Source of the DNA: Notospermus geniculatus
Taxonomy: Eukaryota; Nemertea; Pilidiophora; Heteronemertea; Lineidae
Direction: 5' to 3'
Assembly (NCBI GenBank): GCA_002633025.1
Contig: NMRB01001607.1
Location: 57,218-121,217, forward strand
Length of the DNA: 64,000 nt
This document shows, piece after piece, positions 12,901-27,900 of this stretch. Position 1 is the first letter of the stretch. Each line of letters starts with the position of its first letter. The translations under genes and the position numbers were made by a program. The notes under the pieces were generated by a model, which ran no database searches, was not told the origin of the DNA, and saw only the letters and a list, made by a program, of their open reading frames with translations.

Positions 12901-15900
12901 TTGGGGCATTTTAAGATTTTCGTTAAATTCTCTGTCTATTGAAGAGGGAATGAAATGGTCCATGGACCATGTGCTCACCTGGGTGAACGTACCAGAAAAA
13001 CAAATGACAAATGTTAAATCGAAATGTTCCAAGGTCATGTATCCTCGTTAGATGCACCTGATAAAAATTTGGAGACAATCCAGTTACAGTTCAGGAGTTG
13101 TTGGACTTTGAGCTTTGGTTTTGGCCACCTGGTGGCCAAGCGGAGAATTGAATCGGACCGAAAGGTGGTGTCATAGGTCGTCTGACATAGGGGTGTATAT
13201 GTACCAAGTTTCAAGTCAATAGCCCAAGCAGTTACGAAACGTGCCACCAAATGACTAAATTTTGAACTTTGACCTCTGTGACCTTGAAAAGTCGGTCAAA
13301 TCAAAAACCTCTTACTTATGTCATGCATCCTCATTAGAAGCACCAATGATAAAAATTTGGAGAGGATCCACTCATTAGTTCATGAGTTATTGCACTTTTT
13401 GTGTTTTTGGTTTCCGCCACCTGGTGGCCAAGCTAAGNTTGCCTCTGCACCTATTTTTTAATGATAACAAATTATGATTCACAGGGTTGTAATATAGCGA
13501 AATAAAACGACTTGCCTCTGCACATATGTTTACATGAAAAAATTGAACCACAAGGTCTTGCTGGAGGGAAAAACTGGTGCACATGACCGATTTATCAACA
13601 CGGACGACGACGACGACGACGACGGACGACGGACGCAGACCCACGACAAGAGCTCACCCCAGGTGAGCTAAAAATATGGGAACGATCGAATTTTGCAGAA
13701 TATCAAATTCATAAAAACCGATGATATTCATATCTGGAAAATGGGAAATGATTTTTAAAAAGTTTCTTCACAGGGATTCATAGCCAAGGATCGACTGGTG
13801 AATGATATCACGCTGATGTTGAATTCAAAGTTCCGAATCTTGAAAAATGAGGTTTTTATACTGATATTTTCATGATATTTTAGTGGTATTTTGTCACAAA
13901 CCCTCAATTTCGTATGTGACCCTTTTAACAACATTATAGGGCATAACATAATACATGTACATGTTGAGGTTGAAACCTTCAATATTAGGGAGGTTTCGCA
14001 AGCGCCCGGTTAGGCCATACGACGACGTTTATCTATTGTTTGGGTATACCAACGCAATAGATAAATGTCGTCGTAGGGCCTAACCGGGCGCTTGCGAAAC
14101 CTCCCTATTAGCTGAGGTATTAGCTGTCTTTTTACTTTTTTAAAAGACTGTACATGTACAGTCATGGACATTAGTGTATCTACACCTGATACTTTGAATA
14201 TTTCAAATACTTCTGGGGCAATTTTAACACGGTTTGCGATCTGATTGATCGGGAACCATACAAGAAGTACGAAAAACGAAATTCAACTTCATTTACAGGA
14301 CCTAATGTATTTCAGGAGATGGTTGGTACCACAAATATTCCTGCCGCCACTGCGTCTTTTAGCAAATCATGTAAGACCAAGAGAGTTATGGTGCATCTTG
14401 AATTTTTAAATTTCCACTTCGTATCTACGAAGTGGAAACGAAAGATAAATTTCAAAGTTTAATATACGCCGTAACTCAATCGGTCTAACGTCATACACTA
14501 AAAGACGCTCTTGCAGCAGGCGAAATTTGTGGTACCAACCATCTCCTGAAATACATTACGTCATGGAAATGAAGTCCAATTTCGTATTTCGTACTTCGTG
14601 TTTCGTCAGATTTGCGAAACCTCGCTAAATGACAGTGGGATAAGACAAGAATGCCGGAAGCTAGTTTCATGCAATATACGTCACATTTTTTCTAATTTCA
14701 GACTTCCCAGGCTGACCACATCATATGCAAAAATCTTTACTGTGCAGAATATGGGAGATATTTCTGGGACTACATCCCTGCACTCCCCAAGACAAGCTGT
14801 GGAGATAAGAAGGTAATGTACATGTAACCATCTTCGTCGAGAATTGGCTCATTGCAGGCCCGTAGCAGCCCTCTGATGAGTGGGGGGTCCCTGGCAGGGT
14901 CGGCTCGAGGATTGACCATCTTGTCCAAACAAGGCTATCGACTCCGTCTTTAGCCTTGTCCGAATCCTGTCATCTTTTCCGTTAATGCATAAATTATTAA
15001 TGAACCTGACCCCTACTTGACCCCGCCTCCGAGCCAATCAAAACTCGCGAAACAAATCACCGTTGGACACTTTCTTTGCTCTTCACGCTCGCATTTGTAA
15101 CATGGATTTTGATTGGCACGTCGATTTTCCTTCGCGCCCCGATGATTGGCTGAGGCTCTCACCCCCTCAGAAACGGGAAATGTGATGGATTCGAACCAGG
15201 CTAGATGGCCGTCAGGCCAGATAGATTGGTGAGCACCAGATGGGATTGACAGAAAGGTTGGGTGCGTAGCTCGGCGGAGGCGGTCGGGACCGGAAACTGA
15301 AGCCCAAAGCACAATTTAAGTGCTTTAGATGCATTTTCCTGGGATCTGAGAGCAAAAATATGGACATATAAAATGGACATTTGTGCCAATGTATTTTTGG
15401 CAAAAAAGGTGGGGGGGGGCCTTGGACCACCCGCCCCCCCCCCCCCCNCCCCCCCCCCCGGCTGCTACGGGCCTGCATTGGAAATTGATCGATGGTAAAC
15501 CTGTGGAGCTGGCAGGTCACTGGGTGAGGTCAAATGTCTCAGTTAAGAAGTATAGTTACAGTTATGGTTATAGTTAACTATGAGTTTACTGCTAGTTAAC
15601 AGAAAGTTAACTGACAGTTAACTAATAGCAAGAATATATAAGTACCAAGAATGTAGAACTAGTAATACACGTAAAGCAAAATAGTGGGAATTAAGTTATT
15701 TTTTCTGATAATAGAGGTCGTACGGTAATTATAGGCCTTCTAATTAAATAACCAGTGTTTAGATTTAACGGTTGTTGGCTGAATTGTATCATTTAGAATA
15801 TCATCAATATCCTTACATGTATGTAAAGTTACAGACAAATTACATGTACTAGCATTCAACATTTTTGGGGTTTTGGTGAAACCATGGATTTGTTTATAAA

Positions 15901-18900
15901 ATGCTACATTTGTAAGTTGAACCTTTATGTTTGATTCCTTTATGATATGACCCAATACGTGGTCTATTGCTTGGCCAGAGGAACAGAGAGCGAGAGAGAA
16001 TTCCAGTAAGCCAAGGAAGACCGCCCTCATTGAGATGAGGGCGGTCTTAACACTCCGCGCCGTTGGCCGTTCGCGAAACCACCGACCGGTGATTATATTC
16101 TAGAAACCATTTGTTCCAATTACAGTGGTGCGTTTATGGTGACTGTGTCCACGACGATGCTGCCCCATCAATGCGAAGTAAGGCAAAACATTTTTAGCTC
16201 ACCTGTGAGCTATAGTCGTAATGCGGTGTCCGTCGTCGTCGTCCGTTAGCAGGGCACGTTTCGTAACAGCTGGAGGGCTATTGACCTGAACCTTGGTAAA
16301 ATATACCCTAGGTCAGATGACCTACGACACCAAGTTTCGGTCCGATTTGATTCTTGGCTTGGCCACCAGATGGCCAAAACCAAAAACACAAAAAGTGCAA
16401 TAACTCCTGAACTAATGACTGGATCATCTCCAAATTTTTATCATAGGCGTATCTAATTAGGATACATAACGTATATAATGTTTTTTTGATTTGACCTACT
16501 TTTCAAGGTCACAGAGGTCAAAGTTGTACAAAAGTAACGAACCTGCCACAGTTCGCCAATATTTCACTGAGCGACTTCATATCTTGCATAAATGTGTATT
16601 AGAGGGGTACCTTCAAAAACACCGAGTTTTGCGTGATCGGACATCCAATATTAGGGACTTCCGGCAAAGCTCCGTATCGTCGGTCCGTGTCACGTATGAC
16701 GTATGACTTTAATAGAAAATGCATTAGCTCGATACGTCATACGTGATACGGATCGACGATACGGAGCTTTGCCGGAAGTCCCTATTGCCGCCAGGTGACG
16801 TAACTTGGAAATCATCTAAGTGCTACAGCTTGACCCAGAGTTCTCAAATATGATATGTACCTCCCTCTAGAAGACATTTACGTGCACGTCAAATTTCGGC
16901 CTGGTTTGATTACCATTATGGCCGCCAGGTGGCATAACCTGAAAATCATCAAAGTGCTGTAACTCAGGAACGACTTGATCCAGAGCGCTCAAATATGCTA
17001 TGTGGTTCCCTCTAGATGACCTTTATGTGCATGTGAAGTTTCGGGCCGATCGGATATCCAATATGGCCACCAGGCGACATAACCCAAAAATCATCAAAGT
17101 CCTGTTACTCGGGAATGACTTGCCCCACATTGCTCATAACTGATATGTACAGTACCTTCCTCTGTCATTACACTAGTTCATGCAGGTGAGCACATGGTCC
17201 ATGGACCATTTCATTAATATCATGCTTACGTGAAATCTGCCACCACAGACTCCAGAAAAATCAGATTTCTCGTTCCGTCTTTATCAAATGTTTCTTCTTA
17301 CATAACTTTGAGAGCGAAGAGAAGTAAGACAGTTAATTCAAAAGCACGTGTCCTCGAGCTTAAAGCGAATGGCTCGCGGGGTTTGTTGACAGTTGTTTGT
17401 TGACATGTCCTCAAATCAAGCGCCGTTTTGAGAAAAAGGCGAAAGAAGGATTTTAGTTTCATGGGAAATGCATTAGACAGCCAAACTTCGGAGTCGTATT
17501 CTGCAAAATCTACTGCTTCGAAATCCTTCATAGTTCAACGTTTTAAGTTAAGTTTCTCAATTCAGTTCCAGGGGAGGAATATGGACTTGATGCCCAATGC
17601 AGTCACCTATTTGGGACCGGACACAGATACGTCGGGGATGTTCGTATAGGATTTATTTCATATGTACCAAAATCGCAGTTTTGGGGTCACAGTCAAGCAT
17701 TGTCGGGGTCCAGCTTCTTCTGTTGGTGATGATGTGCCCTAGTGTTATACGCCCTTGGAGGAGTAAATCCCGGTGGCAAGTCAGGAATCAATGGTCTATA
17801 TGCATAAAGAAAAGCAAATTCTTTTTACTTGAAAACTGAAGCAATTACTTCCATCCGCATGCATAAAACCCACAGTAAATGCTTTTGCAAAAACGCAGTT
17901 GCTGTTAGAAAAAGCAGTTACTATTTACTTGTTCCTTTCTAGCAAATGCTAGAATTCATATGCATAATACTGAGCAATTGCTCCAACTTAGAACCTTTGG
18001 TAAACAAGCAAATGCTTGTCATTTATAAGCATTTGCTTTGAAGTAGAAGTAAAAGATTATGCATATGAAACCAACTAATTGCTTTAACTTTTACTTTTGG
18101 TTTCAAGCAACTGCTTTTACTTTTTGCTTTCGCTAGAAGTAAATGCTTCATTTTTATGCATACGGCCCAATGACCTTACAACTGCGATTTTAGTGCATTA
18201 TGCATTGCTGTGCATACTGTGAATTTTTGTTGGCATTCTTTTCACCATTCTGGTTCTCGCTGGTGGTTTATCTGGTGATGGTTCGCGAAAGCATGTACAT
18301 TTAGCGTTCTTTCGAAACATTACACTCGTCCCCATTGTTCAGTTGGTCATAGGGATCATCCAAGTATTACATAAGCAGCTAGGGGGAGGGGGGTTGTCAG
18401 CCATGTGTATGGAGAGCGTACAGGAGGGGGTCATCTGCTGTGTGTATGCAATTGTGCATACGCACCTTTTATAAATTGATGGGAGCCAAAATGTCGTCTT
18501 GATCAACACTACAAAAGTGAATTCTCAAAAAAAAAACATTGTGATTATTGAAGAAAATTGTAGCAAATGACATTTTTAGGAGCCAATTTAGAAAAAAATG
18601 TAGCAAACTGCTGCAAACGCTAATGGTAGCTGGAGCCCAGTATATGCATTGTCATTCCACACTTTTTGCGTATGCCGTATGGGGGGGGGGGGTAGGGGGG
18701 TCTTCATAGATGTGTATGCCATGCGTACAGGGGGAGGGGGGTCAAAAATTTCCAAAATTTTGCGTATGTAATACATGTACTTGAACGACCCCATAGGTAT
18801 AGACTCACTAAGCACTGGCATCATGATTGGCGCCAAAACTTAAGGATCATCAGTCAATAGACGGCGCTGTGTGACGAGGAAGTCAATCACAAGCCGTCAT

Positions 18901-21900
18901 CATAGGTTTAACTGACGCCGTAGTAACACACTTTCTGATTGGCTAAAGATACGTGTACAAAATGTACACTGTATATTCATACTCGCGGCAGATCCCAGCG
19001 GGGATTCCCCGAATCGGACAGCTAACGCCCTCTATCAGTGATATTTCGAGGATTGCATCAACTGAAGTAGTTTCAGAGCGCGGGTAACGTAGTGGGTAGA
19101 GGTTAGTATGGGAGGAGTTTATCGAAACATTATAGCGAATGTCATCGATTCTATTCAAAAGTTGATACCTCTTATAACCATGACTGGATTTCCTTTTTCA
19201 GATTCTGCAGGGTGTAACTAAGGAGTCTATGTGCAGTGTACTGAAGTGCTCCAAGGACAGAGGAAAAAGTGAGAACATTATTTTCAGAATGCAAAAAAAC
19301 ACGTCTTTTACCGTGGAACGCCTAGCATAAATGTGTCACGTTGATGTGACATGTTAATCTAAATATATTGCGTCCTACTTTGTGAAAGAGGACAAAGGCC
19401 CCCTTGTTTAGTGCTAGAGCTTGTTACTAAAGGAAGACATCTTATTCAACCTAGACTCTTAGCTCCCTGTTTGCCCGGGGCTTCTTCCATATTATAACTA
19501 CCTTCAATCATTAGGTACTAGCTCATTCACCTCTGGGATCTCTTCTACATAGCGCCTGAGGAAGACCCCGATTGGGGTCGAAAATTTGTGAAATATTCGG
19601 AGACGACTTTCCGATTTATTGTTAACAATGGTTTATGTTCCGAAATCGAGGACAAGATATGCGTTCAGAAATGTGTCCACTGGTGTTCCCAAGTATCCCA
19701 AATACGTTCAACAATGTGTTCGGATCTTTGAACACGTAACACCACATAGCCCTTGTTACACTACATAAAAAACCCGTGTCGAACCCGGGTTTTTTCTGTC
19801 CACACCTGTTAAAAACGCGGTGTAATAATCCCCTCCGAGCTCGAACGGTTTTTGGAGGGTTTAATTTAGGTCCCCGTCACAAAATTTGAGTAGTGTTGAC
19901 AGGCACCGGGCCTCAGGAGGGATTTTTCACAGCCGGGCTAGACCCGGGTGTCAAAAAACCCGGGTATTTCAATGTAGTGTAACCACGGCTATGGTGTTCA
20001 CAAATCGAGGACAAGACTTGTGTTCAGTCTTTGCGTTTAGAAGTGTTCTCACTTTTTGCAGTTTCGATGACAATTCCGGGAGGACCCTCTGGCAAGGGTG
20101 GAGCATTCCGAGGAACGCCCTGCGGAAATAACAAAGTAGGCACCAATATACATACATGTAGTTACAATGGGCCGTATGCATAAAGAAAGCAAATGCTTTT
20201 TACTTGTAAACTGAAGCAATTACTTCCATCCGTATGCATAAAACCCAAAGTAAATGCTTTTGCTAAAATGCAATTGCTATTAGAACTAGAGCCATCATGT
20301 GATGGCGCAGATTCGTCTCCATTTGAAAGTTATGAAATGGCATGCACAGCGGCAAAATAGGTGGGCAGGGTCCAAAGGGTGCTTTGGGTACAAATATAGT
20401 ACCCTAAAGAAATTTGAGGGTACGATATAGTACCCTGAAAAAATCAATTCATTAATGTTTTTCTTAAATTTGTTACATTTCAAATGCAACTTTCATGCAT
20501 AAGGGAGACTAATTTTGCATTTTGGAGTGAAAAAATGACTCTGGAGGCGGCCATTATTAACAGAAAAAAAATTTTGAAAAAAATTTAAAAAAAGTTTTTT
20601 CTCCCTCCCCCCACCCCCAGGAGGTACCCTGGAAAAAAATCCTGGCAGAAAGAAACCCTGGTGGGGCTGAAGTGTAGGGAGTGTGGGACACTCCAAAAGT
20701 GCCAAAAAGTTGTAAAAGCTAAATCTCACCCCTTGACATGAACATGATGAAAGGCCTCTCAAGTGAATTCAAATTTCCCGCCCACAGCACCATATTTAAG
20801 CAGGCGATTTTCTGATTGGCTGGATCTCGATGTCCCAACTATCTTGATAAATTGGCCCCAAAATGGTTATCTAAGTAGGCACATGCAATGAAATCAACAG
20901 AATATTGAACAAAAGACCCAATTTGAGCCTCTCACAGTGTCCATCACAGCTTATTTTTCTGCTCATTAGGCATGTTACATGTAGGTCAGACTAGAAACAT
21001 CGTAGGTGACACACTCATGGAGATCGTCTGCATGGTTTTTGGCGCAAAGCCAGATCAAGTAGGGCTAAATATATCTTCGTAGAAATGACCAACACGGGCA
21101 AACTTTATGTCATTGGAAAGGAAATTTTATCAGGAATCCAACCAAACAGTTTTTGAGGCGATTTCATTCCATCCCAGAGAAATAAAACCAAAAGTTCACG
21201 ACGTTGTGAAAGTCATGAAAGCTATCCTCAAGTCGGTATCAACGCAAATTACAAGGTCTGTGTTTCGTCGATGAAGTGTTCGTCAGCTGGTGGTGGTGAG
21301 TCGTGCTTAGATAAAATCTACACAGCTCGATTTGAAATTCAGGGGAATGAAAGGAATCACATCCTTAACAAATTTGTCCCTTTTTGACAAATGAGTACAT
21401 ATGAGCGGCATTTTCTTGCGAGATGAAAACTTTGTTGCGCATCAGTGAAATGGCGTGCCATACAGTAACCTCGACGCAAATGTTTCACTCGCAGTACCGC
21501 CTTCTAGCCAAAAGTTTTGCCTGTTCGTCGAACAATAATAGTGAGTGAAATACCTGTATCGAATGGCCATTACGTTATCTGAATAACGATTATAGTTTCA
21601 CCACACGGCACTTTGCAGGTCACAGTAAATCACGTATTTATTACTGCAAGTACACGCTGGCCTATTTCCTAGGTCGTTGATGTATTCCATTAAGCTGCAT
21701 TTAGCTGACACGCGGAATGCGTTATAGGGCCGCGGAATCCCCAGCGGAAACGATTTGTTGTATGCGAAATGCATTGAACTTTCCGCTTACCGCGTTCCGC
21801 AATCCGCATACCGCGTGCAGCTAAATCCAGCTTGACATGGCACAATGCCACGTGGACATTGCCTGGGGCGAGAGTGCGTCTATCAGTTGATACCCCGCAG

Positions 21901-24900
21901 GCTAATACAATAGATTCGTCTCCACCACTGCTGTAAGATGGCGCTGGGAGACGAATCTAAAAACCAATAACTTTTTACTTGTTCCTTCCTAGCAAATGCT
22001 AGAATTCATATGCATAATGCTGAGCAATTGCTCCAACTGTAGAACCTTCGGTAAACAAGCAAATGCTTGTCAAGTATAAGCATTTGCTTTGAAGTAGAAG
22101 TAAAAGATTATGCATATGAAACGAAGTAATTGCTTTTACTTTTACTTTTGGCTTCAAGCAACTGCTGTTACTTTTTGCTTTTCCTAGAAGTAAATGCTTC
22201 ATTTTTATGCATACGGCCCGTTGAATTACATTGTCATTGGGCCGTTTGCATAAAAATGAAGCATTTACTTCTAGCAAAAGCAAAAAGTAAAAGCAGTTGC
22301 TTGAAGCCAAAAGTAAAAGTAAAAGCAATTACTTGGTTTCATATGCATAATCTTTTACTTCTACTTCAAAGCAAATGCTTATAAACTTGACAACCAAATG
22401 CTTATACTTGACAAGCATTTGCTTGTTTACCAAAGGTTCTACATTTTGAACAATTGCTCAGTATTATGCATATGAATTCTAGTACCGGTATTTGCTAGAA
22501 AGGAACAAGTAAATAATAACTGCTTTTTCTAATAGCAACTGCTTTTTAGCAAAAGCATTTACTTAAGGTTTTAGGCATACGGATGGAAGTAATTGCTCGA
22601 TTTTCAAGTAAAAAGCACTTGCTTTTCTTTATGCATATGGACCAATGGCCGACTGATTTATGGTTCTCTGCACTATTAAAGGGAGACATGCGAAAAATAT
22701 TGCCCGGCGGGCACAAGTTGTCTTTCTTTTGATTAGCGGACAGCGCCGTCTGTTAATACGCGGTGACACTACGCTATAGCACAGGCCCCTGGAGAACTAT
22801 CAGTGAGTTTAGAACACGTATCTAACCAAACGTATCTAAAAACACAACACGTATCTAAAAACACACCACGAGCTCACAAATCCGTGAGCTCGGGGTGTAT
22901 TTTTTACAAACTAGTGTTTTTTGGTTAGGTACGTGTTCTAAATTCACTGATAGTTCTCCAGGGGCCTGTGCTACAGCGTAGTGTCACCGCGTATTAACAG
23001 ATGGCGCTGTGCGCTGATCAAAACAAAGACAACTTGTGCCCGCCGGGCAATATTTTTCGCATGTCTCCCTTTAAGCCATTCAAGTTTTGCAAAGCAAACT
23101 CCCAACTCGAAAAAAATAACCATCCTGGACCCATGTTCCCGAAGCCGTCGTATTAAGGTTCACGATGTCGTTACGCTATGTATTTTTCCAGTTTTAACGA
23201 CATCGCTAACCTAACGACGGCTTCGGGAACATGGACCCTGGTCGTTTTTCCATCAAGATGCAATGCTGAGCAGGCAAGTTTCAAACTAAAAGATATATCA
23301 CGAAGGCCCCATTCCACCCACGAGTATCTATCGTACATGTCACATGAACCTGTTCAAGGGTCCAGTTTGGTTCTTCATAAATGTTTATTTTTTCAGTGGT
23401 GCATCAACGGAGAGTGTATCGAGAAAGGGTCTGCTCCAACTGATACCCCATACCCAACTGATACCCCATACCCAACTCCGACCGAGCCTCCATTTAGGCC
23501 TACAGAAGGTACGTCATTGGCAATATCACAAGTATTGATGCAACAATGGGTGGTATGAATAAAAATAAGTAATAACTTTTACTCCAGTTTTTCAAGTATT
23601 TTCTGGTGACTATATGAATAAAACAGGAGTAATTACTGCAAGTAATTACTTGTAGCTACTACTAATAAGTATTAGTTAATACTAGTGCAGTAGTTACTCC
23701 AAGAACAGTAAATACTGCCGAGGATATGAATAATCAACAGTAATGTGGTTGATCAATTTCAGTACGGCGAACCCAGGGCTCAGACGAGTAAAAACTAGTA
23801 GAGCAGAAGTGATTACTTTGCAGTAAAAGCAACTGTTTATTCATATGAATTCAAGTGTTCACTTCTATTTGGAGTAAAAACTTGGAACTAGTTGCTTTTA
23901 CTTTTAGTAACTACTACACTCTAAAAACTAAAGAGTTAAAGTAACTCCTAAAGAGTTAAAGTAACCCCCAAAGAGCCTGTACAGTGAGTGCTCTTTAAAG
24001 AGTACTCACTGCACAGGCTCTTTAGGAGTTACTTTAACTCTTTAGGAGTTACTTTAACTCTTTAGTTTTTAGAGTGTAGGTAGTGTATACTGATTTTTAT
24101 TCATATCACCCAATGGGCCGTATGCATAAAAACAAGTAAATGCTTTTTACTTGAAAATTAAAGCAATTGCTTCCATCCATATGCATAAAACCCAAAGTAA
24201 ATGCTTTTGCTAAGAAGCAATCGCTATTACTAAAAGCAATTACTATTTACTTGTTCAGTTCTAGCAAATGCTACAATTCCTATGCATAATACTGAGCAAT
24301 TGCTCCAACTGCCCAAGCATTTGCTTCAGAATTTCAAGGTAGCTCCAGACCTACCTTGACTGTGAACTTGACAAGACTTGTCAGTTCATTCTGAGCAAAA
24401 TGGCTGCTTTCATGCAGTTTGGTAGAACGAGGAAGGTGTACCAGCCTCGACTGGACCAAGCATCACTGGAGAATTCCATTTTGAGGAAGGAAATGTGAAA
24501 TTGATGACAAAACATTTTCTTGACGAAAAGGGGCCGAGGATAAGATGTTCCGCGGCATGGCTGGGATCATTTCCTTATCAACTGCATAGATTTCAACCAA
24601 ACCAGGTAGTGGTTGNGTTTACACGTATCTGTTCAGTAAGTTGGCATTTATAGTACAAGTACTTCTCCAACCCACGACGGAATTCATGGTAAATTTCATC
24701 AGTGCTTGTTCCACCTGCACTGAGTGACAGTCATGGGATGACTTCGCAAATTTGAAATTGTTGTATAACATTTCGTGAACCTGCTTAACAAAGGAGCAAT
24801 CAATTGGTAAAGAAGCAAATGCTTGTCAAGTATAAGCATTTGCTTTGAAGTAGAAGTAAAAGTTTATGCATATGAAACCAAGTAATTGCTTCTACTTTTA

Positions 24901-27900
24901 CTTTTTGCTGGAAGCAACTGCTTTTACTTTTTGCTTTTGCCAGAAGTAAATGCTTCATTTTTATGCATACGGCCCATTATCACAAGCCATTCATTGGGTG
25001 ATATGAATAAAAATCAGTATCTACTAGCTAGTAGTTACTAGAAGTAAAAGCAACTACTTGCAAGCTTTTACTCCGAGTAGAAGTGAACACTTGAATTTAC
25101 ATGAATAAACAGTTGCTTTTACTGCAAAGTAATCACTTCTGCCCTACTAGTTTTTACTCGTCTGATCCTGGGTTCACCGTACTGAAATTAATACTGCTGA
25201 TTATTCATATCCTCGGCAGTATTTACTGTTTTTGGAGTAACTACTGCACTAGTATTAACTAATACTTATCAGTAGTAGCTACAAGTAATTACTTGCAGTA
25301 ATTACTCCTGTTTTATTCATATAGTCACCAGTAAATACTTCAAAAACTGGAGTAAAAGTTATTACTTATTTTTATTCATATCACCCATTGATTTAAAAAA
25401 TGACCGGGGCCCGTATTCTTAAACCCTCATTTAAATAGTCCTAAAGTAGATCTTTATTCAGGATTCCTTTAATGAGGAGTTCCTTTCCTAAAGGGGTATC
25501 CAGATAAATACTGACACAGAGTAAAATCATTCTAGCTGCTGTAGGTTAGGCGATATGATCCAAAGACCATTTTTCAATGGGCCGTATGCATAAAAATGAA
25601 GCATTTACTTCTAGCAAAAGCAAAATGTAAAAGCAGTTGCTAGAAAACAAAAGTAAAAGTAAAAGCTTACTTGGTTTCATATGCATGATCTTTTACTTCA
25701 AAGCAAATGCTTATACTTGACAAGCATTTGCTTGTTTACAAAAGGTTTTACAGTTGGACCAACTGCTCAGTATTACAGTATATGCATATGAATTCTAGCA
25801 TTTGCCAGAAAGGAACAAGTAAATAGTAATTGATTTTTCTAATAGCGATTGCTGTTTAGCAAAAGCATTTACTCTGGGTTTTATGCATACGGATGGAAGT
25901 AATTGCTTCAATTTTCAAGTAAAAAGCATTTGCTTTTTTATGCATATGGACCAATATGGTGACCTGGCGGCCATATTTGAAGTACTCTCATTTTGAGAAC
26001 ACTGAAACGAGAGCGACAGATTCCCCGATTTCCGTATTGAAAAGTTACGGCCTCTCCAAGCTGTCCGATGCACATGAACGGAAACACTTAGATAAGGGGT
26101 CATATGCATAAAGAAAAGCAAATGCTTTTAACTTGAAAATTGAAGCAATTACTTCCATCTGTATGCATAAAACTCAAAGTAAATGCTTTTGCTAAAAAGC
26201 GATTGCTGTTAGAAAAAGCAATTACTACTTTCTTGTTCCTTTCAAGCAAATGCTAGAAATCATATGCACAATACATGTACTGAGCAAATGCTCCAACTGT
26301 ACAACCATTCGAAAAAAATAGTGCCAATGGCACTGTGCCCGCTTGGCTTGAAGCAGTTTGGCCCCCTAGTGGCAAAGTCAAGAATCAGATTTTGCCGAAA
26401 ATTCATCTGAGTTGTTACAGCCTAGAGGTACATGTAGATACGTGCAAAGTTTCAAAGCAATAGGTCAAACCATTACAAAAAGAGCCAATTTCGTAATTTC
26501 AGGCGAACTTTGACCTCTGTGAACTTGAAAAGTAGGTCAAATTAAAAACTCGAGTACTATATCTTATGTATCCCTATTAGATATACCCATGATAAAAATG
26601 TGACAAAGATCCGTCTCTTGGGAAGGGAGAAACAGTACTTTCAGTGATTTTGGTTTTGGCCCCCTAGTGGCAAAGTCAAGAATCAGACTTCACGAAAATT
26701 TTGTCTGTAGGTTGCTTTAACCTAGAGGTACACGTGTACAAAGTTTCAACATGATAGTTCAAACCATTATCAAAATATAGCCCTTTGAAATTTTTCACAA
26801 AACGCCCCCTGGAGGCCAAAATGGGAATCCAACTGTGGTCAAAATCGAACTCGATCTAGATCTTAGGCCCATATATACACCTACCAAAGATAAAAAAGAT
26901 TCGTCAAAAAATAAAGGCGCTAGAGCGCTAACGAACCAAAAGTTTACGGACGTACCGCCGCACCGCCGTATCGCCGTACGGACTGACGCACGACAGACCA
27001 CCACTCAATGACCCCAACCACAGCATAAGCCCTGCTGGGCCTTGTGGCCAAGCGGGCTAACAAGCAAATGCTTGTCAAGTATAAGCATTTGCTTTGAAGT
27101 AGAAGTAAAAGATTATGCATATGATACCAAGTAATTGCTTTAACTTTTACTTTTGGCTTCAAGCAACTGCTTTTACTTTTTGCGTTTGCTAGAAGTAAAT
27201 GCTTCATTTTTATACATACCGCCCAAGGGCGCGGTGATGGGGAACACTAGAAAATGATCCACCGGCTTCATTATCAATCGCGGTTGCACAAACCATGAAA
27301 CATTCATTAACTTGAAAAAAAAATTGAATTGCAATACTTTTTTTCCTCAATTTACGATAAATTTTATCACTGGACGAGATATTTCCTGACCTAAATTTTC
27401 AGGTAGACCTCCCTCCAAGCCTGCCGCCGGAATTGATGACCAGTGCAAGAAATATGTACCAGGCTCCGAATTTGCAAGGGTATGATAAATCTTGGAGGAA
27501 TTACACTGACTTTCCTCCAAGGATAAATCCTTTTTGATATATTTTTCGCCGCAGATAGAAATGTTAAGGTCAAATTCCTACAAAATGCGTGATTTTTTTA
27601 TTTGATTCGTTGCAAAATTCAACCTCGTTTAAAATTTTGCCATTTTTTACAGTCCCAAACCACTGGTACCAAGATACATACATACACAATGGAGAGGTTG
27701 CGCAGCTTTCCGACTCCGACTTCAACTACGAGAATGAATATTGCAGTCCGCTATGGACATCCTTGATAAAAACGATTTGATAGAAGTTTTCAATTCGTCA
27801 AACACAATAAATTGAAGGCAGAAAAATTTGGCCTTATAAATCGGAAGTGCGGATAAATAATGAATATTGAAGTCGTAATCCTAGTCGTTACGACTTGAAA

